Shown here piece by piece: positions 17,864 through 27,128 of a stretch of 64,000 nucleotides of DNA. Position 1 is the first letter of the stretch, and every line of letters begins with the position of its first letter. The stretch spans positions 62,001 to 126,000 of the forward strand of contig JBQCHY010000065.1 in NCBI GenBank assembly GCA_051954235.1, written 5' to 3'. The position numbers and the translations under genes are program-made. The notes below the pieces were generated by a model. The model searched no databases, had not been told where the DNA came from, and saw only the letters and a program-made list of their open reading frames with translations. Source of the DNA: 62-47 sp051954235. GTDB taxonomy: Bacteria > Pseudomonadota > Alphaproteobacteria > Rhizobiales > Xanthobacteraceae.

Positions 17864-18766
17864 TCAGGCGAGCGCGTCACGGCGCAGCACGCGTTCCAGC
17901 CATTCGATGAAGACGCGCAGCCGATGCGACAGGTGTTGCCGATGCGGATACAGCAACGTTATCGGCATCGGTGCGGCGCGGAAGTTCGGCATCACCTCGA
18001 CCAGTGCGTCGGACGCGAGATGGTCCTTCACGTCGTAAGCGGGAATCTGGATCAGGCCGACGCCGGCGAGACAGCAGGCGATATAGGCCTCGGCGCTGTT
18101 CACGGTAACACGCGCGCGCGGCGTGCAGGTTTTCACCGCGCCGTCCGCGATCCATTCCCAAGGCACGATGCGTCCATTCGAGGGTGACGCATAGTTCACC
18201 GCGAGATGCGCGCCGAGATCGTCGGGATGCTGCGGTGTGCCATGGCGTGCCAGATAAGCGGGACTTGCGACGTTGATCAGCGGCAGCTCACCGATGTGGC
18301 GCGCGATCAGGCCGGAATCGGCGAGCGGACCCACACGCAGGACGCAATCGATATTGTCCTCGATCAGATTGACGGCGCGATCCGTCGATCCGAAGTCGAC
18401 ATCGATCTCCGGAAAGCGTGCGAGGAATTCCGGCAGCGCCGGCGCAAGGATCAAGCGCCCGATGCGGCCGGGGACATCGATGCGAATCCGACCGGCGGGG
18501 AGAACGGCGTCGTTACGGAATAGGTTTTCGATTTCCTCGACGTCGGCGATGGCGCGCAGGCAGCGCTCGTAGAAAGCGTGGCCGTCCTGCGTCGGCGCGA
18601 CCTTGCGTGTCGTGCGCGACAACAGCCGCGCACCGACGCGGCCCTCCAAGGTCTGGATCGCGGCCGAGATCGAGGAGCGCGGCAGGCCAAGCGTCGTCGC
18701 GGCCTTGGTGAAGCTGCCGCTTTCGACCACGCGTGCGAAAATCCTGAAAAGCTCGATGCGGTCCAT
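17864..18766 (-). CDS. LysR family transcriptional regulator
   Basis: A 300-residue LysR-type regulator. The N-terminal winged helix (about 1-60) includes FARVVESGSFTKAATTLGL, SISAAIQTLEGRVGARLLSR and TTRKVAPTQDG. The rest is the periplasmic-binding-like inducer domain, with the CrgA-type pattern RIRIDVPGRIGRLILAP. An in-frame start 78 bases upstream precedes the conserved opening MDRIELFRIFARV and was not used. It is divergent from the SDR gene at 18900; the gap holds the dyad TGACA-N5-TGTCA, the likely operator for autoregulation and for control of the SDR-DUF169 genes. Confidence 0.9.
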   Translation of the reverse strand: MDRIELFRIFARVVESGSFTKAATTLGLPRSSISAAIQTLEGRVGARLLSRTTRKVAPTQDGHAFYERCLRAIADVEEIENLFRNDAVLPAGRIRIDVPGRIGRLILAPALPEFLARFPEIDVDFGSTDRAVNLIEDNIDCVLRVGPLADSGLIARHIGELPLINVASPAYLARHGTPQHPDDLGAHLAVNYASPSNGRIVPWEWIADGAVKTCTPRARVTVNSAEAYIACCLAGVGLIQIPAYDVKDHLASDALVEVMPNFRAAPMPITLLYPHRQHLSHRLRVFIEWLERVLRRDALA

Positions 18767-18801
18767 GGGGGTCAGCCAAGCCAGATATTGTTCGGAAATT
18801 C

Positions 18802-18816
18802 TGACATATCTTGTCA
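18802..18816. promoter_or_regulatory. Candidate LysR operator dyad
   Basis: TGACA-TATCT-TGTCA is a perfect 5-5-5 inverted repeat lying between the divergent LysR gene (start 18766) and SDR gene (start 18900), 36 bases upstream of the LysR start. Partly palindromic AT-containing sites like this are typical of LysR regulators. Confidence 0.5.
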
Positions 18817-18899
18817 AATGAAGCCAGTTTAACCGAATTATCAAGATGATAGCTGTTTCCCAAGGGCTGCATGGGCGGCCGCAGACGGAGCAGCACGAT

Positions 18900-19673
18900 A
18901 TGACCGATCACAGCATCAAGGGAAAAACCGTCATCATCGCAGGCGGCGCCAAGAATCTCGGCGGACTGTTGGCGCGGGACCTGGCCGCCCACGGCGCCAA
19001 GGCGATCGCGATCCACTACAACAGCGCCGCGACGAAAGCCGATGCCGATAAGACGGTGGCCGCGATCAAGGCCGCCGGCGCGAATGCCGTGGCGTTGCAG
19101 GGCAATCTCACGTCCGCAGCCGCGATGGAGAAGCTGTTCGCGGATGTCGTCGCAGCGGTCGGCAAGCCGGATATTGCCATCAACACCGTCGGCAAGGTGC
19201 TGAAGAAGCCTATGGTCGAAATATCCGAGGCGGAATACGATGAGATGAGCGCGGTGAACGCCAAGTCGGCGTTCTTCTTCCTCAAGGAAGCGGGGCGCCA
19301 TCTCAACGACAACGGCAAGATCTGCACGCTGGTGACGTCCTTGCTCGGCGCCTATACGCCGTTCTACGCGTCCTATGCCGGCACCAAGGCGCCGGTGGAG
19401 CATTTCACCCGCGCGGCTTCGAAGGAATTCGGCGAGCGCGGTATTTCGGTGACCGCGATCGGGCCGGGCCCGATGGATACGCCGTTCTTCTATCCGGCCG
19501 AAGGCGCGGATGCGGTCGCCTATCACAAGACCGCTGCGGCGCTGTCGAAATTCTCCAAGACCGGCCTCACCGATATCGAAGATATCGTGCCGTTCATCCG
19601 CTTCCTGGTGTCGGACGGCTGGTGGATGACCGGGCAGACCATTTTGGTCAACGGTGGCTACACCACGAAATAG
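18900..19673 (+). CDS. SDR family oxidoreductase
   Basis: A 257-residue short-chain dehydrogenase. The cofactor loop reads IAGGAKNLGGLLARDL, a variant of TGxxxGIG, and the catalytic Tyr and Lys sit in ASYAGTKAPVEHF with the Ser in LVTSLLGAY. The C-terminus IRFLVSDGWWMTGQTILVNGGY is typical of FabG-like enzymes. I used the ATG at 18900, which starts MTDHSIKGKTVIIAGG; the 54 bases upstream are not SDR-like. It is divergent from the LysR gene and is probably its target. Substrate unknown. Confidence 0.9.
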   Translation: MTDHSIKGKTVIIAGGAKNLGGLLARDLAAHGAKAIAIHYNSAATKADADKTVAAIKAAGANAVALQGNLTSAAAMEKLFADVVAAVGKPDIAINTVGKVLKKPMVEISEAEYDEMSAVNAKSAFFFLKEAGRHLNDNGKICTLVTSLLGAYTPFYASYAGTKAPVEHFTRAASKEFGERGISVTAIGPGPMDTPFFYPAEGADAVAYHKTAAALSKFSKTGLTDIEDIVPFIRFLVSDGWWMTGQTILVNGGYTTK

Positions 19674-19715
19674 CGTTGGCGGCCGGTCAGGCTGTTCGAG
19701 TGTCTTGGCTGTTGC

Positions 19716-19742
19716 GGCGGCGCGTCCATAAGGACGGCCGCC
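19716..19742 (+). terminator. Possible terminator after SDR gene
   Basis: GGCGGC-G-CGTCC pairs with GGACG-GCCGCC around the loop ATAA, an 11 bp stem with one bulge, 43 bases after the SDR stop and followed by GTTCGCGTTTTAC. Confidence 0.45.
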
Positions 19743-19817
19743 GTTCGCGTTTTACGGTTTCCATTGTTTATTGTTGTTCTAAACTGCATGCAGAAACGGA
19801 ACACAAGGGACCAAGCC

Positions 19818-20624
19818 ATGCAGCAGGACGTGAAGGCGCGCGAGACGGCAGCGACGGACAAGATCGATCTCGCGGCACTCGTTGCCGATCTCAATACGTT
19901 GCTGCGGCTCAAGACGACCGTGATCGGCATGAAGATGTTCGCCACCGTGGCGGAGATGGAAGCGATCCCGAAAATCCGCCGGCCGAGTGCGATCCACACC
20001 ACCGATCAAATCGTCAGCATGGCGTCGCGGCTCGGCTGGACTGTCGGCATCACCTCGGCCGATCTGGTCGGCGCACAATGTCGCGCGGTGATTGGCCTCG
20101 CACCGACCGACGAGAAATGGCTCAAGGGCGAATCCTATGTCGGCGTCTGGCACGGCACGCAGGAGGATGCGCAGAAGCGACAGGAAGCGCTGTGCACGGT
20201 GCCTTACGGTCGCTATCAGGCAATGGCGGTGAGCCCGCTCGCCAGCGGTCGCCTGAATCCGCCGGATATCTGCATGGTGTATGCGACGCCCGGCCAGATG
20301 ATCATCCTCATCAATGGTCTGCAATATACTGGCTACAAGAAGTTCGAATGGGGCGTGGTGGGTGAGACCGCCTGCGCCGATTCCTGGGGGCGGGCGCTTG
20401 CGACCGGAGAGCCGAGCCTGTCGCTGCCATGCTTCGCCGAGCGGCGCTATGGCGGCGTGCCGGACGAGGAGATGCTGATGGCGCTGTCGCCGGCGCATCT
20501 CGCCAAGGCGGTGGTCGGCATGAAGGCGCTGGCGAAGAATGGCCTGCGCTATCCGATCGCGCCTTACGGCATCCAGAGCGATGTTCGTGCCGGAATGGGC
20601 GCGTCCTACGCCGACCGGAAATAG
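19818..20624 (+). CDS. DUF169 domain-containing protein
   Basis: A 268-residue protein of the DUF169 family (function unknown, cytosolic). The recognisable pattern is TTVIGMKMF at the start, then LGWTVGITSADLVGAQCRAVIGL, KRQEALCTVPYGRYQAMAVSPL, ICMVYATPGQMIILINGLQ and WGRALATGEPSLSLPCFAERRYGG. Conserved cysteines at CRAVIGL, CTVPYG and CADSW could bind a cofactor, which is inference. The start at ATG 19818 has an AAGGGA box seven bases before it. It follows the SDR gene after a hairpin. Confidence 0.83.
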   Translation: MQQDVKARETAATDKIDLAALVADLNTLLRLKTTVIGMKMFATVAEMEAIPKIRRPSAIHTTDQIVSMASRLGWTVGITSADLVGAQCRAVIGLAPTDEKWLKGESYVGVWHGTQEDAQKRQEALCTVPYGRYQAMAVSPLASGRLNPPDICMVYATPGQMIILINGLQYTGYKKFEWGVVGETACADSWGRALATGEPSLSLPCFAERRYGGVPDEEMLMALSPAHLAKAVVGMKALAKNGLRYPIAPYGIQSDVRAGMGASYADRK

Positions 20625-20773
20625 GCCGATCCTGGTGAGGCTGCCGGACGGTTCCGAGACATCGCCATGGTGCCCGTATCTGCATGGGCTTGACCGGTTT
20701 GCCCGGCGGTGATGGAACGGGCGCCCGGCGTGCGCCGCAACGATTCGCCGTTACGATTCTTGGAGTCCAGTCA

Positions 20774-21958
20774 ATGAAGCCCGAGGCCGAATTCGATATC
20801 GTCATTTATGGCGCCAGCGGTTTCACCGGCCGGCTGGTGGCGGAATATCTGGCGTCGCGCAACGGCGAACCGCGCGACCTGAAATGGGCGATGGCCGGCC
20901 GCAGCCTCGACAAGCTGGCGGCGGTGCGTGACGAGATCGGTGCGCCGAAGGATACGCCGTTGATCGCGGCCGACGCGGCCGATCCGGCTTCGCTGGATGC
21001 GATGCTGAAGCGGACCAAGGCCGTGCTCACCACCGTGGGGCCGTATCAGTTCTACGGCACCGATCTTGTCGCGGCCTGTGTTGCGAGCGGCACCGATTAT
21101 CTCGACCTCTGCGGCGAGCCGGTGTGGATGCGGCAGATGATCGACAAGTATCAGGCTGAGGCGCAAACGTCCGGCGCGCGTATCGTGTTTTCCTGCGGTT
21201 ACGATTCGATTCCGTTCGAGCTCGGCGTGTTCTTTTTGCAGGACGCGGCCAAGGCAAAATTCGGCTCGGCCTTCAATCGCGTCAAAGGTCGCGTGCGCAA
21301 AATGAAGGGCACGCTCTCCGGCGGTACGGCGGCCAGCATGAAGGCGATCTTCGCCGCCGCCGTCAACGACCCGACTTTGATGCCGATGCTGCGTGATCCA
21401 TTTGTGCTGACGCCGGGATTCGAGGGACCGAAGCAACCGCCGGGCAACAAGCCGCAATTCGATGACGATCTCGATATGTGGCTCGCGCCGTTCGTGATGG
21501 CGAACATCAACACCCGCAACGTGCATCGCTCCAATTTCCTGTTGGGTTTCCCTTACGGTCAGGATTTCGTCTACGACGAGATGATGGTGGCGGGACCGAA
21601 AGACACCGGAGAGGCGATCGCGAAAGCCATTGTCGCCGGGAATAACAAGCTGGGTGCGCAGGGCGGCCCCAAGCCGGGCGAGGGACCCTCGAAGGAAGAA
21701 CGCGAGGCCGGCCACTTCGATCTGCTTTTCCTCGGCGTTGCGCCGGATGGTCGCCAGATGCGCGCTGTGGTGACTGGCGACCGCGATCCTGGTTACGGCT
21801 GTACCTCGAAGATGATCGCTGAAAGCGCCATCTGTCTGGTGCGCGAGGCGTCCGACGTGCCGGGCGGCATGTGGACGCCGGGCGCGGCTTTCCGCCATCG
21901 CCTCGTCAAGCGTCTAAGCGATCACGCCGGCATGACATTCGGAATCGAACAGGCCTGA
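20774..21958 (+). CDS. Saccharopine dehydrogenase-like / trans-acting enoyl reductase family protein
   Basis: A 394-residue Rossmann-fold protein. It begins EFDIVIYGASGFTGRLVAEYL, with LKWAMAGRSLDKL and LTTVGPYQFYGTDLVAACV, followed by CGEPVWMRQMIDKYQ and SCGYDSIPFELGV. That order matches the saccharopine-dehydrogenase-like proteins, including mycobacterial trans-acting enoyl reductases and human SCCPDH. The reaction here is unknown; a lipid-related reduction is one possibility. The ATG at 20774 directly precedes the fold. It closes the accessory run; a family A repeat follows. Confidence 0.85.
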   Translation: MKPEAEFDIVIYGASGFTGRLVAEYLASRNGEPRDLKWAMAGRSLDKLAAVRDEIGAPKDTPLIAADAADPASLDAMLKRTKAVLTTVGPYQFYGTDLVAACVASGTDYLDLCGEPVWMRQMIDKYQAEAQTSGARIVFSCGYDSIPFELGVFFLQDAAKAKFGSAFNRVKGRVRKMKGTLSGGTAASMKAIFAAAVNDPTLMPMLRDPFVLTPGFEGPKQPPGNKPQFDDDLDMWLAPFVMANINTRNVHRSNFLLGFPYGQDFVYDEMMVAGPKDTGEAIAKAIVAGNNKLGAQGGPKPGEGPSKEEREAGHFDLLFLGVAPDGRQMRAVVTGDRDPGYGCTSKMIAESAICLVREASDVPGGMWTPGAAFRHRLVKRLSDHAGMTFGIEQA

Positions 21959-21965
21959 GAATCCT

Positions 21966-22047
21966 CGTCATTGCGAGCGAAGCGAAGCAACCCGGTATTA
22001 CTTCAAGAGTCTGGATTGCTTCGTCCCTGATGCTCCTCCCAATGACG
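21966..22047. repeat. Palindromic intergenic repeat, family A
   Basis: An 82 bp imperfect palindrome starting CGTCATTGCGAGCGAAGCG and ending CCAATGACG, with an inner GAAGCAA / TTGCTTC stem, in the gap between two convergent genes. Confidence 0.85.
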
Positions 22048-22055
22048 GCGCCTTC

Positions 22056-23348
22056 TTAAGCCCGCAGCCCTGACGGCCAGCCGATCGCAGCCTTGGCCGC
22101 GCCCCAGCTTCTGCGCGCCGTTGCTATGTGTTGCTGATTGGCGGCGAACATCCCCCACATCAGGCCCATCATCATCCAGAAGTGCCGCCAGTGATCGGTG
22201 TCGATGATGAAGGCCTCGCCGACGGTGCCGAGGAAGGTTGCGAACACCGCGAGGTAGACGCGCTGCCACGGCGTGCGAACGAACGCATAGCGGAAGCCGA
22301 GGACAACGGTGGTTCCGATCAACGCCGGATAACACACGCCGCTGATCCAGCCGCCCGACATGAAGGCATTGAGATACGAGTTGTGGGTGTCTTCCGGGAA
22401 GAACTTGGTGAATTGCAACGGACCGATTCCGAACGGCAGATCGAGCGCCATGCGCGCGCCGAGAATGTGCCGCCCGAAGCGGCCGAAGCGGCCTTCGTCG
22501 TAACTCTGGTCGAAGCTGGCGCGTTGCTTGAAAATCGTATCGATCGAATCGAACGACAGCAGAACCAGTAGCAGCACGACGCCCATCAACAGTGCTGCCA
22601 CCGACAGAGTGATGATGCGCGAGCGCTGAATATTGGTCTTGCTGGTCAACACCATCATGAACAACATGAAAGCAGCAGAAATGATGAACTGACCCCATGC
22701 GGCCCGCGAGAAGGCCAGCAGCAGCGCCAACGTGATGATGCCGAGGACAAGCGTGCTGCGCAGCGCCTTGCCGAAGCGATCGCTGACCACGCTTTGCAGC
22801 AGGAACAGCGCCGGCAGCACCAGGAATGCCGAAAACACGTTGGGATCCTTGAACGGACCCATGGCGCGGCCGTAGAGCGTGAAGAGCCCGTATGCACCTG
22901 GAAACAACTTGAAGTAACCGGCGATGCCGGCGAGCGATGCGATGAGCGCGCCGAAAATCAGGCCGCGCCGGAGAAAATCCAGCCGTGCGGACGTGTCCTG
23001 CGCCACCGCCATCGCGAAGAAGATGGCGGTGATCGCCATGTACCACGACGTGAGAACCCAGGTGACGATCCGGGATTGATTCATCAGATCGGCGGCGCAA
23101 ATCGTGTAGCCGATGTTGATGAGAAACAGCATCGCCGCAAGCGGCAGGAAAGCGATCCGCAGACTCAAGCCGGTTGCGACCAGCACGATCATCGCCAGCA
23201 GTGTGGTGAGTTCGTAGGGGCTTGGCTCGAAGAACACCACCGCGCCGGAGCATCCGACCAGCCAGAGCAGGCCGCGTTGAAGAGCGGCAACGCGCGGCGC
23301 GACCAGTGCGGGCGGCAAGGAGCCATAGCTTGCGGCGAAGTCCGTCAT
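22056..23348 (-). CDS. O-antigen ligase / polysaccharide polymerase family membrane protein
   Basis: A 430-residue polytopic inner-membrane protein with about ten hydrophobic segments and the Wzy_C-type centre GIITLALLLAFSRAAWGQFI followed by a long periplasmic loop rich in Asp, Arg and His (FDQSYDEGRFGRFGRH; FPEDTHNSYLNAFMSGGW). That loop with Arg/His is where O-antigen ligases and Wzy polymerases bind lipid-linked glycan. It is the last gene of the minus-strand polysaccharide run 26961-22056 and is more likely the polymerase of that system than a lipid A ligase, since no LPS genes are near; this is inference. A GTG just before the chosen ATG is in frame. Confidence 0.82.
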   Translation of the reverse strand: MTDFAASYGSLPPALVAPRVAALQRGLLWLVGCSGAVVFFEPSPYELTTLLAMIVLVATGLSLRIAFLPLAAMLFLINIGYTICAADLMNQSRIVTWVLTSWYMAITAIFFAMAVAQDTSARLDFLRRGLIFGALIASLAGIAGYFKLFPGAYGLFTLYGRAMGPFKDPNVFSAFLVLPALFLLQSVVSDRFGKALRSTLVLGIITLALLLAFSRAAWGQFIISAAFMLFMMVLTSKTNIQRSRIITLSVAALLMGVVLLLVLLSFDSIDTIFKQRASFDQSYDEGRFGRFGRHILGARMALDLPFGIGPLQFTKFFPEDTHNSYLNAFMSGGWISGVCYPALIGTTVVLGFRYAFVRTPWQRVYLAVFATFLGTVGEAFIIDTDHWRHFWMMMGLMWGMFAANQQHIATARRSWGAAKAAIGWPSGLRA

Positions 23349-23404
23349 CACACGCTCATACTCTCACGCGGCACGCTCGCTCGACGGACACCGTCAAGCC
23401 GCGC

Positions 23405-24949
23405 TCAATACGCATTCTCCGCCTTCAGAAGCGCGATCGGCGTTTTCAGCAAAATGTAGGTATCGAACAACACCGACCAGTTCTCGATGTAATAAAGATC
23501 GAACTCGACGCGCTTCTGGATTTTCTCTTCGCTGTCGACCTCACCGCGCCAGCCGTTGATCTGCGCCCAGCCGGTGATGCCGGGCTTGACGCGATGACGG
23601 GCGAAGTAGCCGTCGACCGTTTCGTCGAACAGGCGGCTTTTCAGTTTGCCCTGCACCGCATGCGGACGCGGCCCGACCAGCGAGAGGTTGTTTTTGAACA
23701 CGACATTGAACAGTTGCGGCAGTTCGTCGATGCTGCTCTTGCGGATGAACTTGCCGACGCGCGTTACGCGGGGATCGTTCTTGGTGACGACCTTGCTGGC
23801 CAGCGGATCGGCCTGATGGTGATAGAGCGAACGAAATTTGAAGACCTCGATGCGCTCGTTGTTGAAGCCGAAGCGTTTCTGCCGGAACAAGACCGGTCCG
23901 GGACTGTCGAGCTTGATGGCGAGTGCGATCAGCGCCATCAGCGGTGACAGAAGCATCAGCAGGATGGCGCCGACGACGTGGTCGAACAGCGATTTCATCA
24001 CCTGATCCCAGTCGGTGATGGGGGCTTCGAACACGTCGAGCGTCGGTACTTTGCCGAGATAGGAATAGGAGCGCGGACGAAAGCGGAGCTTGTTGGTGTG
24101 CGCCGACAGCCGGATGTCGACCGGGAGCACCCATAGCTTCTTCAGCATATCGAGAATGCGCGTCTCGGCCGAGATCGGCATCGCGAATAGAACGAGGTCG
24201 ATGCGGGTGCGATGGGCGAACTCGACGATGTCGTCGATCTTTCCCAGCTTCGGCAATCCGGCGCAAGTATCGAGCGCGCGCGTGTCGTTGCGATCGTCGA
24301 ACACGCCGAGGATATCCAGATCGGAATCGTTCTGTTTCTTGAGCAGTTCGATCAGCCTCTCGCCGTTCTCATCCGCACCGATGATCACAGTGCGGCGATC
24401 GAGGCGGCCTTCACGCGCCCAGCGCCGGATCAGCGAGCGCAGCAGAAGCCGGCCGGCGATCAGTCCTGCCAGTCCGCAGACGAAGTAGGCCGACAACCAC
24501 AGCCGCGAAAACGATGTGCCGCTCTTGAGGAAGAACGAGGCCCCGATGAACAGCAGGAAGACCAGCGCCCACGCGGAGATCATCCGCGTCATCTGCCGCA
24601 GTTTTCCGCGAAACATCTGTACTTCATAGAGGTCGGCGGCCTGGAAGGCCGCGACCGAAACGAGCGTCACGCAGAGAATGGAAATCGGGTAGTACCAGCT
24701 GAAGCCGTCGAGCCGCGCGACATAGCCGAGATATACCGCCAGGCCGATCGCCGCGATCAGGATGAAGTCGGCAAGGCGCACCAATCCGACGATGACGACG
24801 GGTGAATAGGCCTTGCGGACCTTCTGGTTGGCGACCGCCAATGCTGCCGTTGACAACCGACGGCGGCGCTCCACGCGGGGGGCTCCCCCAGCAGCGGCTG
24901 CGGCGTCGATCATGGAGCGGGCGTTGATGGGTTCCACGTTGATGTCCAC
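23405..24949 (-). CDS. Undecaprenyl-phosphate glucose phosphotransferase (polyprenyl glycosylphosphotransferase)
   Basis: Transfers hexose-1-phosphate from a UDP-sugar to undecaprenyl phosphate, the priming step of exopolysaccharide repeat-unit synthesis at the inner membrane. The 514 residues comprise four N-terminal membrane helices (about 50-180), a CoA-binding-like domain (TVIIGADENGERLIELL), a further helix (about 335) and the catalytic WcaJ/ExoY domain with VFKFRSLYHH, SSIDELPQLFNVVF, LVGPRPH and KPGITGWAQINGWRGE. The start is GTG; a Met twelve codons on is an alternative. It sits second from last in the polysaccharide run. Confidence 0.92.
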   Translation of the reverse strand: MDINVEPINARSMIDAAAAAGGAPRVERRRRLSTAALAVANQKVRKAYSPVVIVGLVRLADFILIAAIGLAVYLGYVARLDGFSWYYPISILCVTLVSVAAFQAADLYEVQMFRGKLRQMTRMISAWALVFLLFIGASFFLKSGTSFSRLWLSAYFVCGLAGLIAGRLLLRSLIRRWAREGRLDRRTVIIGADENGERLIELLKKQNDSDLDILGVFDDRNDTRALDTCAGLPKLGKIDDIVEFAHRTRIDLVLFAMPISAETRILDMLKKLWVLPVDIRLSAHTNKLRFRPRSYSYLGKVPTLDVFEAPITDWDQVMKSLFDHVVGAILLMLLSPLMALIALAIKLDSPGPVLFRQKRFGFNNERIEVFKFRSLYHHQADPLASKVVTKNDPRVTRVGKFIRKSSIDELPQLFNVVFKNNLSLVGPRPHAVQGKLKSRLFDETVDGYFARHRVKPGITGWAQINGWRGEVDSEEKIQKRVEFDLYYIENWSVLFDTYILLKTPIALLKAENAY

Positions 24950-25051
24950 TTAATTTTGCATGCGGGCCTCAGGCACGCGCGACTGTAGTGAGGCTGTTCC
25001 CACCACTTAGTGAACGTCAGTGAAGAATCAGCGTGAGCCTGTCGAGGAGGG

Positions 25052-26185
25052 TTAATGTTTGGCAAACGCCTCGCGATACCCGGCGATCACGCCTTCGACC
25101 ATGCTATTCTGCGAAAAATGTAGGAAAATCCGCTCGCGCAGGGCTTTCGCGCGCGCCAGCGTGGCATCACGATCCGCCATCGCCGCCGTGATCGCGGTGG
25201 CGATCGCGCTTGGTGCATTGGGGGCGAACAACGCATCGTGATGAGGGCCGAAAATCTCCGGAATGCCACCGACATTGGCGGCAATCATCGGGATGCCGGC
25301 GGCGGCTGCCTCGATCACCACATAGGGCATGGAATCGCCGCGCGACGGGACAACCAGCAGGCGGCCTTGCGCGAAGCCGTGGCGAGCCTGGACATGTCCA
25401 ACAAAGCGAACAGCCTGGGTCAGGCCGAGCCGTTCGACCTGTGCCTTGATCGTGGCGGTTTCCTCGCCGTCGCCGGCGAGCGTCAGCGTCACCGGGTTGC
25501 CGCCGGCGCGGAGCTCGGCCACGGCATCGACCAGCAAATCGGCCCCTTTGATGTGGCGAAATTCGCCGACATAGACCACATCGGTCGCGTCGCTCGCCAC
25601 GGTGATCGGATCGAATTCCCGCGCGGTCACGCCATTGAAGACGCAGCGCACTAGTCCAGCCGGCGTGCCGATGACGCGCTGGAAGGTGTCGCGCGCGAAC
25701 ATGCTTTCGAACAGAAATAGATCGATACGGTTCATCAGCGCGCGTTCGAGACGGCTGTAGAAGGCGCCCGCCAGCGTATTCGGCGGGAAGTGCAGCGAGC
25801 CGCCGTGCGGGGTGTAGACGTGGATGGCGCCATTGGTGCGCGGCGTCAGGTTGATGAAGACGCCGGCCTTCGCGCCGTGGCCGTGCAGCACCTGCGGTTT
25901 CAGGTCGTTCGCGAGCTTGCGGAACCTGAGCCACGCCGTCAGATCCGCGGGGTGCGGTTGGCGGTGGATGGCGATGCGGTGCACGCCGAGTTTCAGCCGC
26001 GGAGCGATCTCCGCGAGCAGCGCGTCGGCCCGGGCGCCGCCGGTCAGGCTGTCGGCGATGATGCCGACGTGATGGCCGCGATCGATCTGGCCGTTGGCCA
26101 CATCGAGGATGTGCCGGATGATGCCGCCCACCGGCGCGCGAACCGCGTGAAGGATGCGCAGCGGCTCACTGGATATCTCGGGCAT
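25052..26185 (-). CDS. Glycosyltransferase family 4 protein
   Basis: A 377-residue GT-B fold glycosyltransferase. N-terminal half has PVGGIIRHILDVANGQIDRG for acceptor binding; the C-terminal half has VVYVGEFRHIKGADLLVDA, LTLAGDGEE and the nucleotide-sugar motif SRGDSMPYVVIEAAAAGIPMI, in which the first acidic residue of the usual EX7E is Asp. It is expected to add a sugar on the cytosolic face to the lipid carrier primed by the neighbouring phosphotransferase. Its start is two bases from the stop of the export lipoprotein gene, so they share a transcript. Confidence 0.9.
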   Translation of the reverse strand: MPEISSEPLRILHAVRAPVGGIIRHILDVANGQIDRGHHVGIIADSLTGGARADALLAEIAPRLKLGVHRIAIHRQPHPADLTAWLRFRKLANDLKPQVLHGHGAKAGVFINLTPRTNGAIHVYTPHGGSLHFPPNTLAGAFYSRLERALMNRIDLFLFESMFARDTFQRVIGTPAGLVRCVFNGVTAREFDPITVASDATDVVYVGEFRHIKGADLLVDAVAELRAGGNPVTLTLAGDGEETATIKAQVERLGLTQAVRFVGHVQARHGFAQGRLLVVPSRGDSMPYVVIEAAAAGIPMIAANVGGIPEIFGPHHDALFAPNAPSAIATAITAAMADRDATLARAKALRERIFLHFSQNSMVEGVIAGYREAFAKH

Positions 26186-26187
26186 TG

Positions 26188-26961
26188 TCAGAACCAGCGC
26201 TCGCCGACGACGATGGTGTCGCCCGGATTGATCGGGGTGGCGGGGGACACCACGGCGCGCATGGTGCCGGCGCTCGAGGTGTGGGTGAGGGTGACGCTGT
26301 CGCGCTTGGCGCGCGGCGAGAAGCCGCCGGCAATCGCCACCGCGCTCTCCGCCGTCATGTTCGGCACATAAGGATACTGGCCGGGCGCGGCGACCTCGCC
26401 GAGGATGAAGAACGGGCGATAGGCTTCGATCTCGGCGGCGACATAAGGCTCGCGGATATAGCCGTTGCGCAGGCGGTCGCCGACGCGGCTCGCGAGTTGC
26501 GCCGGCGTCAGCCCGCGCGCCTGCACCGAGCCGATCAACGGCATGGTGATGGCGCCGGAGGCGCCGACCGCATAGGAGTTGGTCAGGCCTTCCTGGCCGT
26601 AAACGACAATGCGCAGCTTATCGCCGGCATCGAGGCGGTAGTCGGAATCATAGGCCGGCACCGTCATACGCGGGCCGTAAGCCGCACGGGCCGGGATCAC
26701 GCGCGGGCCGGGGGCCGCCGCATAGCGCGGATAAGCGGTGGAGGCAAAGCTGTTGCGCATCGCTGCGATGGCGCCACCCGAAGAGGTCGCAGCCGGACGC
26801 GCGGCATAAGCAGGCGGCGGCCCAGCGGGTGTGCTGCCATACGCGAGGCGGTCGAGGTCGCTCGGTGGATGTCCGCTCGCCACCGGTCCCCGCCGATGCA
26901 TGCAGCCAGACAGCGCGACCGTGCTGAGCAGGCAGAGAGCAATGGCGCGATAGCCGGACAT
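26188..26961 (-). CDS. Polysaccharide export lipoprotein (Wza/ExoF-like)
   Basis: A 257-residue outer-membrane auxiliary protein for polysaccharide export. The N-terminus is a lipoprotein signal peptide with the lipobox ALSGC (Cys20). A Pro/Ala/Tyr-rich linker to about residue 110 is followed by the polysaccharide export domain (YRLDAGDKLRIVVYGQEGLT) and an SLBB-type region (FFILGEVAAPGQYPYVPNM). It is the first gene of the four-gene minus-strand run and is divergent from the Wzc-like gene at 27129, its usual functional partner. Confidence 0.9.
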   Translation of the reverse strand: MSGYRAIALCLLSTVALSGCMHRRGPVASGHPPSDLDRLAYGSTPAGPPPAYAARPAATSSGGAIAAMRNSFASTAYPRYAAAPGPRVIPARAAYGPRMTVPAYDSDYRLDAGDKLRIVVYGQEGLTNSYAVGASGAITMPLIGSVQARGLTPAQLASRVGDRLRNGYIREPYVAAEIEAYRPFFILGEVAAPGQYPYVPNMTAESAVAIAGGFSPRAKRDSVTLTHTSSAGTMRAVVSPATPINPGDTIVVGERWF

Positions 26962-27128
26962 GACGCGATCCTATTGGAGAGTGACGCGATTAAGTCCCCC
27001 TATGGTTAAAAAAACATGACCTCACGGCGGTTCGTGACCGAGTGCCCGGAAGCCGGATTAACCGCGCGGAAACCATAATGGTCTCTACTCGCGGGCGGCG
27101 TGAGTCGTGGCGCCGGTAGGAGCATTCC

